A stretch of DNA of 64,000 nucleotides from Oscarella lobularis (GCF_947507565.1 NC_089178.1:3596001-3660000), one strand, 5' to 3'. Numbered from the stretch's first letter, positions 48,288 to 60,100 are shown. Notes: generated from the sequence alone by a model not told the origin. Numbers and translations are program-made.

Positions 48288-51200
48288 TTAGCACTTGACT
48301 AAAGGACGTTCAACGATGCTATTTAGCTTGTTAGACAGATGAGGAAGAAGTCTATCTGCTGTATCAATTGCAACTGTTGGCAGATCGTCAAGACATTTGA
48401 CGACGTTCACTTGAACGAACGGTTTAAAAGCAGATATTGAAGAATTTGTCGCTTCAAGTCGGCAATAGGTAATATTATGAAAAGTTGAGAAGATGGCACG
48501 AAATTGAAAGGCGCTCAATTCATATGCTCTACAATTCTCGACGTTTGCCCTTCTAATCAAAGACTCACTGATTGACGAATTGATTGCCAAGCAATCTCGT
48601 ATGCTTGCATTCTCAACTTGTGACGTCGTAATTGATGTGTTGAAAAGTTGCACATGATCTAATTTCACATTGTTTCCACCAAAATTTCTCCACACTAAAT
48701 TGGCTGTAGAAGCATTCTCGTACGTGATGTCTGTTGCTCTAGCATCGGTCAAGACGGCCCCAAGAGCCGTGTAACGAACGTACGTAACATTGGAGAGCGT
48801 TGGTGAAGCGAGACTGACATTGACAGATAAAACTCCCGAGCTTTTGTAGTTGAAAGACGAAAGATTTTTATACGTAACGTTGGCGTACGTTCCGTTAATC
48901 GAAGTATAATTCGAATAGTTTGAATTTGTACATGTTCCGTTGATTCTTGTCAAATTGATGGACCTAATGTTGATTTTTGTCGAATTGATGGACCTAACGT
49001 TGATTTTCGTCGAATTGATGGACGTAACATTGACGAGACAATAATTAGTTGAGTTGCTGTTCACGGTGAGAATTTGTGAGAGATGGGAATCGATCAGTGT
49101 TAGATTGAACGAAGTACCGTTGACAAAGGCGACATTATGGTAGGTGACACTCGAAAGGAAATAGCTTGCAAAGGCGTAGTTGATGAGTGTCACATTTCTT
49201 GCTGTCGACTTATCGATGATGACGTCAATTCCCGTGTAGTTTGTAGCAGAAACGTTGACGTTTAGCAAACGTACGACCGATACATTGCGTGACGTGTACG
49301 TACGAGACGAAACGTTGACGTACGTCACACCCACGTGAGTGGCATTCGTGACGTCATACTTGCAGAATGTCGAATTGACAAAGGAAACATTTTGTGATTG
49401 GCCATTCGAAATCGCCACTCGGATGCCCGTATAATTTATGGCCGAGATATTGACGTTTGTGAGAACGTTGACGGTGACGTCGACCGATCGGTAGTTTTGA
49501 GAAGAAACGTTTTTGTATGTGACGTTGGAAAGTGAAGCGTCGATCACCATCCAGTTGGTAAACGTCGAATTGAGAAAGGATGCGTTTTGACTTGCCACTT
49601 TTGTCACTGTGACATTGATACCGGTGTAATTGACTGCAACGATGTCTTTCTTTGTCAGATTGTTGACTGTGACGTTAACGGATAGATAATTTCGCGAAGA
49701 GACATTGAAGTAGGTAATATCGTCGACAGAAGCACTGCTGACGGAATAATTGGTGAACGTCGTATTGACAAAGGAAACGGATTGGTATGAAACGTCGATG
49801 AGTGAAACATTGATTGCAGTATAATTGATAGCAGAGACATTGTGCTGTGTGAGAGAGACGACGCCAACGTTGATATCGGTGTGATTGATGGAGACAACGT
49901 CTGTGAGAGTTGAGTCAAAGAATGTTGAATTGGAGACGACAGAGTTGAGAAATTGGGAATTTGTGTAGAAACTTTTTCTTACTTGACTGTTTTGAAGTGT
50001 CACGTTGATTTCTTTGTAGTTGAACGCATTTTCATTGATGATAGTCACGTTGATTTTTACATGATTGATGACAGTCGAATTGATCCAATCTGTATTTTCG
50101 TAGGTTACATTGGAAACGGTTGAAGAGACGAGAAAGGCATTTTTGTAGATGGCACATCTCACCAAAGAATTTGTCAAAGTCAAATTCGTCACGTTCGCGT
50201 CAGCGATGACGAGCTTTCCAATCGTGACGTTGACGAAGGAAATATTTGTAGCTGGGTTGGCTAAATTGGTCAGTTCAAGGTGGGGAGTCATGAAATTGAC
50301 GAATGTTAAGTTTTTCAAAGCAGAGCTGCCGTCAAAATGCAAAGCTCCGTATTGACCGTAGAAAAGTCGATGAGAGACGTTCTGGCCAAGAGAGAAATTT
50401 TCCAACTTTGATGATGATGATGGAGAAATGGTGAAATTAAGAAAGGACGAAGAGGCAGCATTGGGGCTCGTTAATCCACACGAAGTTGTTACTGAACACG
50501 TATAGCGTCCAGCGTCAACGGGTCGCAAATTATGAAGACGTAGCTGTCGACCACCGTCCAAGTACTCATGACGTTTGTTAGGGTTACGAGACGGTGAAAG
50601 AAGTAGACCGTCCTTGTACCATTTGTACTGAAGCTTCGTTGTGTTATGGCATCCTTTCGTAGCAATTTGGACGCAGCGAAAGATGAGACTGCTGCTGAAA
50701 ATTTCGTTCAAGGGCGGAGTACAGCAAGTAGGAAGAGGATTGAGAAAACCACTTAGATTTAGAAATTGAATGGCATCGAGAATTGTAGCAGAACGTTCGA
50801 TGGCAGTCAATGACTGGATGTCGTCATAGTTTATAGAAAAATTGAAACGTTGAGCTAATTGTGCCGGAAGCAGTTTGTCAATACGAATGATGTCAAATGC
50901 TTCTAAGACTTGAACGGCGTCAATAAGACCGGGAACAGCTCGAGGAAAGATTGCAGCAACTAAAAGATTTTTCACGAGTCGCGACGTTTTGACGAAGCGG
51001 GAAAAATTGGTGCATTGAGAAGCGTGAAGAATGGCGTTTGCATCGAGAGAGAAGGTGGGATTGACGGGAAAAAGAAGAATTTGTGGAGAACAGGACAAAG
51101 TTTGAACGTGAATGTGATGACGATGATGTTGACAGGCGGCGGCTCGATGCAGATGGCAATGAGATGGATAGATTAATCCGTCTGATCCGCAAACGGGATC

Positions 51201-51712
51201 CGTTTGGTGATCGCATTTAACGTTACAAATGCATTTGCGTTGAGCCGCCGATTTATGTTGAAGAAGAGAGCGACAACGCTCAATAGCTCCTTTGTCTAAA
51301 GAACAAAAGAGCCATTGTTGTATTTGCCGTGAGAAAAGATACATTCATTCCCCCCTAGGGTTCGTACAGACCGGCGACGAAGGCTTCTTCTCCTCTATTG
51401 ACGCAAATCGCTTTTCCGCTTGACGAAGTAAAGCAAGCTTGTCTTGGCCACTGACACTGTACCTCAGCACATGGATCATCATGAAAGACTAAAGAAAAAG
51501 GAGGAGGTGGGGTTAAGGCGGTCAGAAACGTAAGGAATTTACCACTTGATGACGACGTTTCATGGTCCTTCAAAAATAAAAGAACGCCGCGTGCGTAAGG
51601 TTAATAATTAGGATACAAAAAATGTTTTCCTTCTTACGAGAGACTGAGGGCGTGCAGTGAACAAAGTAGAGAAGCAGGAGGCAAAAATGAAGAAGGTGAA
51701 CGTGAAAGCCAT
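48288..51712 (-). CDS. Secreted FOLN-Kazal-Ig protein with ~127 pentapeptide repeats
   Basis: Four exons, about 1075 residues. Exon 1 (ATG 51710-51712) is a signal peptide, MAFTFTFFIFASCFSTLFTA. A short exon 2 follows; exon 3 has a follistatin-like knot (DPCAEVQCQWPRQACF, SGKAICV); a splice (donor at about 51370, acceptor before 51296) leads to a Kazal domain (CICNVKCDHQTDPVCGSDG, IYPSHCHLHRA), then an Ig-like domain (LQYKWYKDGLLLSP, LHNLRPVDAGRYTCSV). From about 50330 to 48426 every fifth residue follows hydrophobic-N-[VYLI]-[ST]-x, e.g. NVSAINYTGI: a canonical pentapeptide-repeat pattern, predicting a right-handed quadrilateral beta-helix. Most N positions are also N-x-S/T sequons. A Cys-containing 45-residue tail ends VKC. 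No transmembrane segment. Partner unknown. Confidence 0.85.
48426..50330 (-). repeat. Coding pentapeptide (15-bp) repeat array
   Basis: About 127 uninterrupted five-residue units within the secreted protein. A higher-order period of 13 units (65 residues, 195 bp) is visible from the recurrence of SAINYTAINV, VAVNYTGINV, SAINYTGIRV and SATNYTGIDV at exact 65-residue steps. A local 10-residue amplification (SINSTKINVR, SINSTKINIR, SINLTRINGT) lies around 48950-49030. Confidence 0.85.
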
Positions 51713-51834
51713 TCAAGAGAGAGAGAGACGACGGCACAGAGCACAAAGTACCTATAGAGTTGAGAGAGAAAACGGATAAAGAACAATGGACTGTGGACAG
51801 TAAGTCACGTGGACGACTGATAATCATTATTATT

Positions 51835-52287
51835 CTAATGAGCAAAGTCATATTTCCCTCGAATTAGAGAATATTTGACACCGGGCAAGTCCTGTACGCG
51901 TCCGCCCTGAATGAGCACGACTGCATGCTCTTGCAGACTAGCCTTTTCACCAGGCATATAGCATTGTATCGATCTACCGCTGCTAAGACGAACGAGAGCG
52001 ACTTTTCGCTGAGCAGAGTTTGGCTTTTTGGGCTTGCGCGTGAAAACTTTAGCGACGACGCCACGACGCTGAGGACCGATGAGAACGCGTTTTGCTTTTG
52101 AAACGACCCTTGCTTTGGCTCGTCTTCGTTTCGTTCGCGCTTTTCCTCGCCGGATTTGATTGAGAGTGGGATAGAATCGTCGTCCAACGACGAATGCTGG
52201 ACAACGCCGCACTGAATGAAGTTGCTCGACAAAACGACTACGAACAAGTGACGTTGACATTAGACGATGCGCCGAAAACAGCTGCAT
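51835..52287 (-). CDS. MRPS12: Mitochondrial ribosomal protein uS12m
   Basis: Intronless, 150 residues from ATG 52285-52287 ([20 protein letters not shown]), whose basic, Ser-rich start looks like a mitochondrial leader. The S12 core follows: [94 protein letters not shown]. The KKPNSA(Q/L)RK and PG(E/I)...LQEH blocks line the decoding centre of the small subunit. Longer than human (138). An in-frame ATG 34 codons upstream looks less likely. Confidence 0.94.
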   Translation of the reverse strand: MQLFSAHRLMSTSLVRSRFVEQLHSVRRCPAFVVGRRFYPTLNQIRRGKARTKRRRAKARVVSKAKRVLIGPQRRGVVAKVFTRKPKKPNSAQRKVALVRLSSGRSIQCYMPGEKASLQEHAVVLIQGGRVQDLPGVKYSLIRGKYDFAH

Positions 52288-53440
52288 TGAGTTATCTATC
52301 GTTGGGAATGACTCGCGGCGCTCGCACGCGTTGGCAAACTTGCTTAGGGGGGCCTGCGAATAACAGTCAACGCAATCGAAAGCAGACATCGTTCCTTACC
52401 CTTGCACGCCTGCTACAAGTAAGAGAAAGCTTCCCAAATCGCTTCAAAAGGGACGAAAAGGACATCGAGCTTGTCGCTAGCGATGAGAGTCGTCGGAAAC
52501 GTCTTCGATCTCGAGTCTCTCGACGAGCACGCGCAGTCAGCAAATCGTAAGGCGAGAAGGCGAAACGAAGACAAACGAGAGCTAAAAAGAGCAAAAAGCG
52601 CGCGTTAGAAAGCGTGGGATCCCTCGTTAGTCATTGGGGCCCCCAAGTACTGGAATGGAAGTGAGGCCCCTCGTGGGGATCCCTGCGCGAAAGTCGAAAA
52701 CGAAGCTCCACGACGTATTTCGCAGCAAGGGGAACAAAGCTAAAGGTATAAAACACCCTTACGCCTAGCGATCGGATAGATACATCACTCGCACGTCGCG
52801 AAAAACGAAAAAGCTCCAAATTACCGACGCTCTACGCAAGTACGCACTCCACGCGGCCTCTTAGACAACGCCGGCGTCTTCGCATTGCGCGCGAAGTCCC
52901 CTTTCGCACCCTAAAACATGTAACGGCCCACGCCGCAAAGTGGCGAAGATCGTGCAGATGGGAAAAAAGAAAGCGAAGCCGTGCGTGAAGCGCAAAAGCA
53001 CAGAAAAGAACGAGAACAGGCGATTTTCCCCACCAATTCGCTCGAAAAGGCTCCAAAAGCTAAACCGCGCTTCCGCTATCATTCGCATCAATGTAAAATG
53101 CTTTCTTTTAGCGGCGATCGCCTTCGAAGGCCTTCCAAACGCCTTCAAAACCAAAAAACAACAGGAGAATCGCGCGAAATCAGACAATACAGAAAACGAT
53201 TGAGCAAAAAGAAACAAAAACAATCCACTCGTCCTTCATCGTTACTTGCATGCGACAACAAAAAACCAAATTTAAAAACAAAATAAACCGCAATTTTAGG
53301 GACATAAAATTTCTATATAAGTAATGAAGCACTCCCAAAAAGTGGGAGGGCCGCGGGTGCCTGTGGCAGTTGATCTCGCTCAACGTCACCACACCCCGCC
53401 CGGGCAAGCACCGCCCACACCGTGGGCGCATGCGTAACCA
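52288..53440. other. Gene-poor transition to the subtelomere
   Basis: No recognised gene. The plus strand is purine- and AAG/GAA-rich (52550-53280), giving several basic open frames (e.g. 52940-53203) that show no motif or splice support. 53330-53440 is GC-rich (CCGCGGGTGCC, CCCCGCCCGGGC, GCCCACACCGTGGGCGC). AATAAA lies at 53281. Confidence 0.4.
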
Positions 53441-53560
53441 CGCCCAGCTTAGCCCAGCTTAGCCCAGCTTAGCCCAGCTTAGCCCAGCTTAGCCCAGCTT
53501 AGCCCAGCTTAGCCCAGCTTAGCCCAGCTTAGCCCAGCTTAGCCCAGCTTAGCCCAGCTT
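53441..53560. repeat. 10-bp tandem repeat AGCCCAGCTT, about 12 copies
   Basis: One CGCCCAGCTT followed by eleven perfect AGCCCAGCTT units, then a partial AGC running directly into TTAGGG. It marks the border between unique and telomere-like DNA. Confidence 0.95.
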
Positions 53561-53563
53561 AGC

Positions 53564-53644
53564 TTAGGGTTAGGGTTAGGGTTAGGGTTAGGGTTAGGGT
53601 TAGGGTTAGGGTTAGGGTTAGGGTTAGGGTTAGGGTTAGGGTTA
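53564..53644 (+). repeat. Interstitial TTAGGG telomere array 1
   Basis: About 13 perfect TTAGGG units, G-rich on the plus strand, directly after the AGCCCAGCTT array. The orientation indicates that the chromosome end is to the right. Confidence 0.97.
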
Positions 53645-53946
53645 AAAGATGTACCCACTTGGGTGACTGGGTCATATGATACACCGTTGGATAGAGCTTT
53701 CAAAGAGCTTTCGAATGGACCTATATCTTCTGTACAAATTCTTTGATTTGAAAAAGTTAATGACAAGTGATACACCGTTGGAAAGAGAATGAAAAGAGCT
53801 ATTGAATGGACCTATATCTTCTGTAGAAAATATTTGACATGAAAAAGTTCTAAGTGTTTGACTTTGGGGCAGGTGTTTAGGAGTTGGGGTAGAGTGTTTT
53901 AGGCTTAGGTTTAGGGTCAGGTTTGGGGTTACGGGTTTAAAAGTGT
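53644..53946 (+). repeat. Satellite unit, truncated, first of the array
   Basis: Begins TTAAAAGATGTACCC. Contains segments A (to about 53770) and B (to about 53850) and the G-rich spacer, but stops after TTTAAAAGTGTA, missing segment C, and passes into TTAGGG repeats. Confidence 0.9.
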
Positions 53947-54073
53947 AGGGTTAGGGTTAGGGTTAGGGTTAGGGTTAGGGTTAGGGTTAGGGTTAGGGTT
54001 AGGGTTAGGGTTAGGGTTAGGGTTAGGGTTAGGGTTAGGGTTAGGGTTAGGGTTAGGGTTAGGGTTAGGGTTA
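53947..54073 (+). repeat. Interstitial TTAGGG telomere array 2
   Basis: About 21 perfect TTAGGG units joined to a satellite broken at ...AAAAGTGTA. Confidence 0.97.
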
Positions 54074-56234
54074 AAAGATGTACCCACTTGGGTGACTGGG
54101 TCATATGATACACCGTTGGATAGAGCTTTCAAAGAGCTTTCGAATGGACCTATATCTTCTGTACAAATTCTTTGATTTGAAAAAGTTAATGACAAGTGAT
54201 ACACCGTTGGAAAGAGAATGAAAAGAGCTATTGAATGGACCTATATCTTCTGTAGAAAATATTTGACATGAAAAAGTTCTAAGTGTTTGACTTTGGGGCA
54301 GGTGTTTAGGAGTTGGGGTAGAGTGTTTTAGGCTTAGGTTTAGGGTCAGGTTTGGGGTTACGGGTTTAAAAGTGTACCCAGTTGAGTGACTGGGTCATAT
54401 AATACACTATTCGAAAGAGCTTTTAAAGAGCTTTTGAATGGACCTATATCTTCTGTACAAATTCTTTGATTTGACAAAGATATACCCTTGGGTGAGTGTT
54501 AGGGTTAGGTTTGGGTTAGGGTTAAAAGATGTACCCACTTGGGTGACTGGGTCATATGATACACCGTTGGATAGAGCTTTCAAAGAGCTTTCGAATGGAC
54601 CTATATCTTCTGTACAAATTCTTTGATTTGAAAAAGTTAATGACAAGTGATACACCGTTGGAAAGAGAATGAAAAGAGCTATTGAATGGACCTATATCTT
54701 CTGTAGAAAATATTTGACATGAAAAAGTTCTAAGTGTTTGACTTTGGGGCAGGTGTTTAGGAGTTGGGGTAGAGTGTTTTAGGCTTAGGTTTAGGGTCAG
54801 GTTTGGGGTTACGGGTTTAAAAGTGTACCCAGTTGAGTGACTGGGTCATATAATACACTATTCGAAAGAGCTTTTAAAGAGCTTTTGAATGGACCTATAT
54901 CTTCTGTACAAATTCTTTGATTTGACAAAGATATACCCTTGGGTGAGTGTTAGGGTTAGGTTTGGGTTAGGGTTAAAAGATGTACCCACTTGGGTGACTG
55001 GGTCATATGATACACCGTTGGATAGAGCTTTCAAAGAGCTTTCGAATGGACCTATATCTTCTGTACAAATTCTTTGATTTGAAAAAGTTAATGACAAGTG
55101 ATACACCGTTGGAAAGAGAATGAAAAGAGCTATTGAATGGACCTATATCTTCTGTAGAAAATATTTGACATGAAAAAGTTCTAAGTGTTTGACTTTGGGG
55201 CAGGTGTTTAGGAGTTGGGGTAGAGTGTTTTAGGCTTAGGTTTAGGGTCAGGTTTGGGGTTACGGGTTTAAAAGTGTACCCAGTTGAGTGACTGGGTCAT
55301 ATAATACACTATTCGAAAGAGCTTTTAAAGAGCTTTTGAATGGACCTATATCTTCTGTACAAATTCTTTGATTTGACAAAGATATACCCTTGGGTGAGTG
55401 TTAGGGTTAGGTTTGGGTTAGGGTTAAAAGATGTACCCACTTGGGTGACTGGGTCATATGATACACCGTTGGATAGAGCTTTCAAAGAGCTTTCGAATGG
55501 ACCTATATCTTCTGTACAAATTCTTTGATTTGAAAAAGTTAATGACAAGTGATACACCGTTGGAAAGAGAATGAAAAGAGCTATTGAATGGACCTATATC
55601 TTCTGTAGAAAATATTTGACATGAAAAAGTTCTAAGTGTTTGACTTTGGGGCAGGTGTTTAGGAGTTGGGGTAGAGTGTTTTAGGCTTAGGTTTAGGGTC
55701 AGGTTTGGGGTTACGGGTTTAAAAGTGTACCCAGTTGAGTGACTGGGTCATATAATACACTATTCGAAAGAGCTTTTAAAGAGCTTTTGAATGGACCTAT
55801 ATCTTCTGTACAAATTCTTTGATTTGACAAAGATATACCCTTGGGTGAGTGTTAGGGTTAGGTTTGGGTTAGGGTTAAAAGATGTACCCACTTGGGTGAC
55901 TGGGTCATATGATACACCGTTGGATAGAGCTTTCAAAGAGCTTTCGAATGGACCTATATCTTCTGTACAAATTCTTTGATTTGAAAAAGTTAATGACAAG
56001 TGATACACCGTTGGAAAGAGAATGAAAAGAGCTATTGAATGGACCTATATCTTCTGTAGAAAATATTTGACATGAAAAAGTTCTAAGTGTTTGACTTTGG
56101 GGCAGGTGTTTAGGAGTTGGGGTAGAGTGTTTTAGGCTTAGGTTTAGGGTCAGGTTTGGGGTTACGGGTTTAAAAGTGTACCCAGTTGAGTGACTGGGTC
56201 ATATAATACACTATTCGAAAGAGCTTTTAAAGAG
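54074..56234 (+). repeat. 451-bp satellite, proximal subfamily (about 4.8 units)
   Basis: Units start near 54074, 54525, 54976, 55427 and 55878 with an exact 451-bp period and near-perfect identity. Marker bases: GTGACTGGGTCATATGAT and GGTTTGGGTTAGGG. Each unit has three diverged ~100-bp internal repeats (A, B, C) sharing GAATGGACCTATATCTTCTG, plus G-rich telomere-like spacers. The last unit breaks at TTTTAAAGAG. Short open frames in it (MYHLSLTF...) are repeat by-products. Confidence 0.95.
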
Positions 56235-56379
56235 TTAGGGTTAGGGTTAGGGTTAGGGTTAGGGTTAGGGTTAGGGTTAGGGTTAGGGTTAGGGTTAGGG
56301 TTAGGGTTAGGGTTAGGGTTAGGGTTAGGGTTAGGGTTAGGGTTAGGGTTAGGGTTAGGGTTAGGGTTAGGGTTAGGGT
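56235..56379 (+). repeat. Interstitial TTAGGG telomere array 3
   Basis: About 24 TTAGGG units, fused to a satellite unit broken within segment C (after TTTAAAGAG). It separates the two satellite subfamilies. Confidence 0.97.
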
Positions 56380-56979
56380 TAAAAGATGTACCCACTTGGG
56401 TGACTTGGTCATATGATACACCGTTGGATAGAGCTTTCAAAGAGCTTTCGAATGGACCTATATCTTCTGTACAAATTCTTTGATTTGAAAAAGTTAATGA
56501 CAAGTGATACACCGTTGGAAAGAGAATGAAAAGAGCTATTGAATGGACCTATATCTTCTGTAGAAAATATTTGACATGAAAAAGTTCTAAGTGTTTGACT
56601 TTGGGGCAGGTGTTTAGGAGTTGGGGTAGAGTGTTTTAGGCTTAGGTTTAGGGTCAGGTTTGGGGTTACGGGTTTAAAAGTGTACCCAGTTGAGTGACTG
56701 GGTCATATAATACACTATTCGAAAGAGCTTTTAAAGAGCTTTTGAATGGACCTATATCTTCTGTACAAATTCTTTGATTTGACAAAGATATACCCTTGGG
56801 TGAGTGTTAGGGTTAGGTTTGGGGTTAGGGTTAAAAGATGTACCCACTTGGGTGACTTGGTCATATGATACACCGTTGGATAGAGCTTTCAAAGAGCTTT
56901 CGAATGGACCTATATCTTCTGTACAAATTCTTTGATTTGAAAAAGTTAATGACAAGTGATACACCGTTGGAAAGAGAAT
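56380..56979 (+). repeat. 452-bp satellite, one full and one truncated unit
   Basis: Switches to the distal markers GTGACTTGGTCATATGAT and GGTTTGGGGTTAGGG (one extra G, giving 452 bp). The second unit (from 56832) breaks after GGAAAGAGAATG. Confidence 0.92.
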
Positions 56980-57181
56980 GGGTTAGGGTTAGGGTTAGGG
57001 TTAGGGTTAGGGTTAGGGTTAGGGTTAGGGTTAGGGTTAGGGTTAGGGTTAGGGTTAGGGTTAGGGTTAGGGTTAGGGTTAGGGTTAGGGTTAGGGTTAG
57101 GGTTAGGGTTAGGGTTAGGGTTAGGGTTAGGGTTAGGGTTAGGGTTAGGGTTAGGGTTAGGGTTAGGGTTAGGGTTAGGGT
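56980..57181 (+). repeat. Interstitial TTAGGG telomere array 4
   Basis: About 33 TTAGGG units, the junction reading GAGAATGGGTTAGGG. The same junction and array recur at 61398. Confidence 0.97.
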
Positions 57182-60100
57182 TAAAAGATGTACCCACTTG
57201 GGTGACTTGGTCATATGATACACCGTTGGATAGAGCTTTCAAAGAGCTTTCGAATGGACCTATATCTTCTGTACAAATTCTTTGATTTGAAAAAGTTAAT
57301 GACAAGTAATACACCGTTGGAAAGAGAATGAAAAGAGCTATTGAATGGACCTATATCTTCTGTAGAAAATATTTGACATGAAAAAGTTCTAAGTGTTTGA
57401 CTTTGGGGCAGGTGTTTAGGAGTTGGGGTAGAGTGTTTTAGGCTTAGGTTTAGGGTCAGGTTTGGGGTTACGGGTTTAAAAGTGTACCCAGTTGAGTGAC
57501 TGGGTCATATAATACACTATTCGAAAGAGCTTTTAAAGAGCTTTTGAATGGACCTATATCTTCTGTACAAATTCTTTGATTTGACAAAGATATACCCTTG
57601 GGTGAGTGTTAGGGTTAGGTTTGGGGTTAGGGTTAAAAGATGTACCCACTTGGGTGACTTGGTCATATGATACACCGTTGGATAGAGCTTTCAAAGAGCT
57701 TTCGAATGGACCTATATCTTCTGTACAAATTCTTTGATTTGAAAAAGTTAATGACAAGTGATACACCGTTGGAAAGAGAATGAAAAGAGCTATTGAATGG
57801 ACCTATATCTTCTGTAGAAAATATTTGACATGAAAAAGTTCTAAGTGTTTGACTTTGGGGCAGGTGTTTAGGAGTTGGGGTAGAGTGTTTTAGGCTTAGG
57901 TTTAGGGTCAGGTTTGGGGTTACGGGTTTAAAAGTGTACCCAGTTGAGTGACTGGGTCATATAATACACTATTCGAAAGAGCTTTTAAAGAGCTTTTGAA
58001 TGGACCTATATCTTCTGTACAAATTCTTTGATTTGACAAAGATATACCCTTGGGTGAGTGTTAGGGTTAGGTTTGGGGTTAGGGTTAAAAGATGTACCCA
58101 CTTGGGTGACTTGGTCATATGATACACCGTTGGATAGAGCTTTCAAAGAGCTTTCGAATGGACCTATATCTTCTGTACAAATTCTTTGATTTGAAAAAGT
58201 TAATGACAAGTGATACACCGTTGGAAAGAGAATGAAAAGAGCTATTGAATGGACCTATATCTTCTGTAGAAAATATTTGACATGAAAAAGTTCTAAGTGT
58301 TTGACTTTGGGGCAGGTGTTTAGGAGTTGGGGTAGAGTGTTTTAGGCTTAGGTTTAGGGTCAGGTTTGGGGTTACGGGTTTAAAAGTGTACCCAGTTGAG
58401 TGACTGGGTCATATAATACACTATTCGAAAGAGCTTTTAAAGAGCTTTTGAATGGACCTATATCTTCTGTACAAATTCTTTGATTTGACAAAGATATACC
58501 CTTGGGTGAGTGTTAGGGTTAGGTTTGGGGTTAGGGTTAAAAGATGTACCCACTTGGGTGACTTGGTCATATGATACACCGTTGGATAGAGCTTTCAAAG
58601 AGCTTTCGAATGGACCTATATCTTCTGTACAAATTCTTTGATTTGAAAAAGTTAATGACAAGTGATACACCGTTGGAAAGAGAATGAAAAGAGCTATTGA
58701 ATGGACCTATATCTTCTGTAGAAAATATTTGACATGAAAAAGTTCTAAGTGTTTGACTTTGGGGCAGGTGTTTAGGAGTTGGGGTAGAGTGTTTTAGGCT
58801 TAGGTTTAGGGTCAGGTTTGGGGTTACGGGTTTAAAAGTGTACCCAGTTGAGTGACTGGGTCATATAATACACTATTCGAAAGAGCTTTTAAAGAGCTTT
58901 TGAATGGACCTATATCTTCTGTACAAATTCTTTGATTTGACAAAGATATACCCTTGGGTGAGTGTTAGGGTTAGGTTTGGGGTTAGGGTTAAAAGATGTA
59001 CCCACTTGGGTGACTTGGTCATATGATACACCGTTGGATAGAGCTTTCAAAGAGCTTTCGAATGGACCTATATCTTCTGTACAAATTCTTTGATTTGAAA
59101 AAGTTAATGACAAGTGATACACCGTTGGAAAGAGAATGAAAAGAGCTATTGAATGGACCTATATCTTCTGTAGAAAATATTTGACATGAAAAAGTTCTAA
59201 GTGTTTGACTTTGGGGCAGGTGTTTAGGAGTTGGGGTAGAGTGTTTTAGGCTTAGGTTTAGGGTCAGGTTTGGGGTTACGGGTTTAAAAGTGTACCCAGT
59301 TGAGTGACTGGGTCATATAATACACTATTCGAAAGAGCTTTTAAAGAGCTTTTGAATGGACCTATATCTTCTGTACAAATTCTTTGATTTGACAAAGATA
59401 TACCCTTGGGTGAGTGTTAGGGTTAGGTTTGGGGTTAGGGTTAAAAGATGTACCCACTTGGGTGACTTGGTCATATGATACACCGTTGGATAGAGCTTTC
59501 AAAGAGCTTTCGAATGGACCTATATCTTCTGTACAAATTCTTTGATTTGAAAAAGTTAATGACAAGTGATACACCGTTGGAAAGAGAATGAAAAGAGCTA
59601 TTGAATGGACCTATATCTTCTGTAGAAAATATTTGACATGAAAAAGTTCTAAGTGTTTGACTTTGGGGCAGGTGTTTAGGAGTTGGGGTAGAGTGTTTTA
59701 GGCTTAGGTTTAGGGTCAGGTTTGGGGTTACGGGTTTAAAAGTGTACCCAGTTGAGTGACTGGGTCATATAATACACTATTCGAAAGAGCTTTTAAAGAG
59801 CTTTTGAATGGACCTATATCTTCTGTACAAATTCTTTGATTTGACAAAGATATACCCTTGGGTGAGTGTTAGGGTTAGGTTTGGGGTTAGGGTTAAAAGA
59901 TGTACCCACTTGGGTGACTTGGTCATATGATACACCGTTGGATAGAGCTTTCAAAGAGCTTTCGAATGGACCTATATCTTCTGTACAAATTCTTTGATTT
60001 GAAAAAGTTAATGACAAGTGATACACCGTTGGAAAGAGAATGAAAAGAGCTATTGAATGGACCTATATCTTCTGTAGAAAATATTTGACATGAAAAAGTT

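Noticed and set aside
52194-52550. 118-residue plus-strand frame starting [19 protein letters not shown]
   Set aside because: Its first third is antisense to MRPS12 and the rest is purine-rich sequence without motifs.
53441-53560. CRISPR-like array
   Set aside because: The 10-bp units are contiguous with no spacers, and the DNA is eukaryotic.
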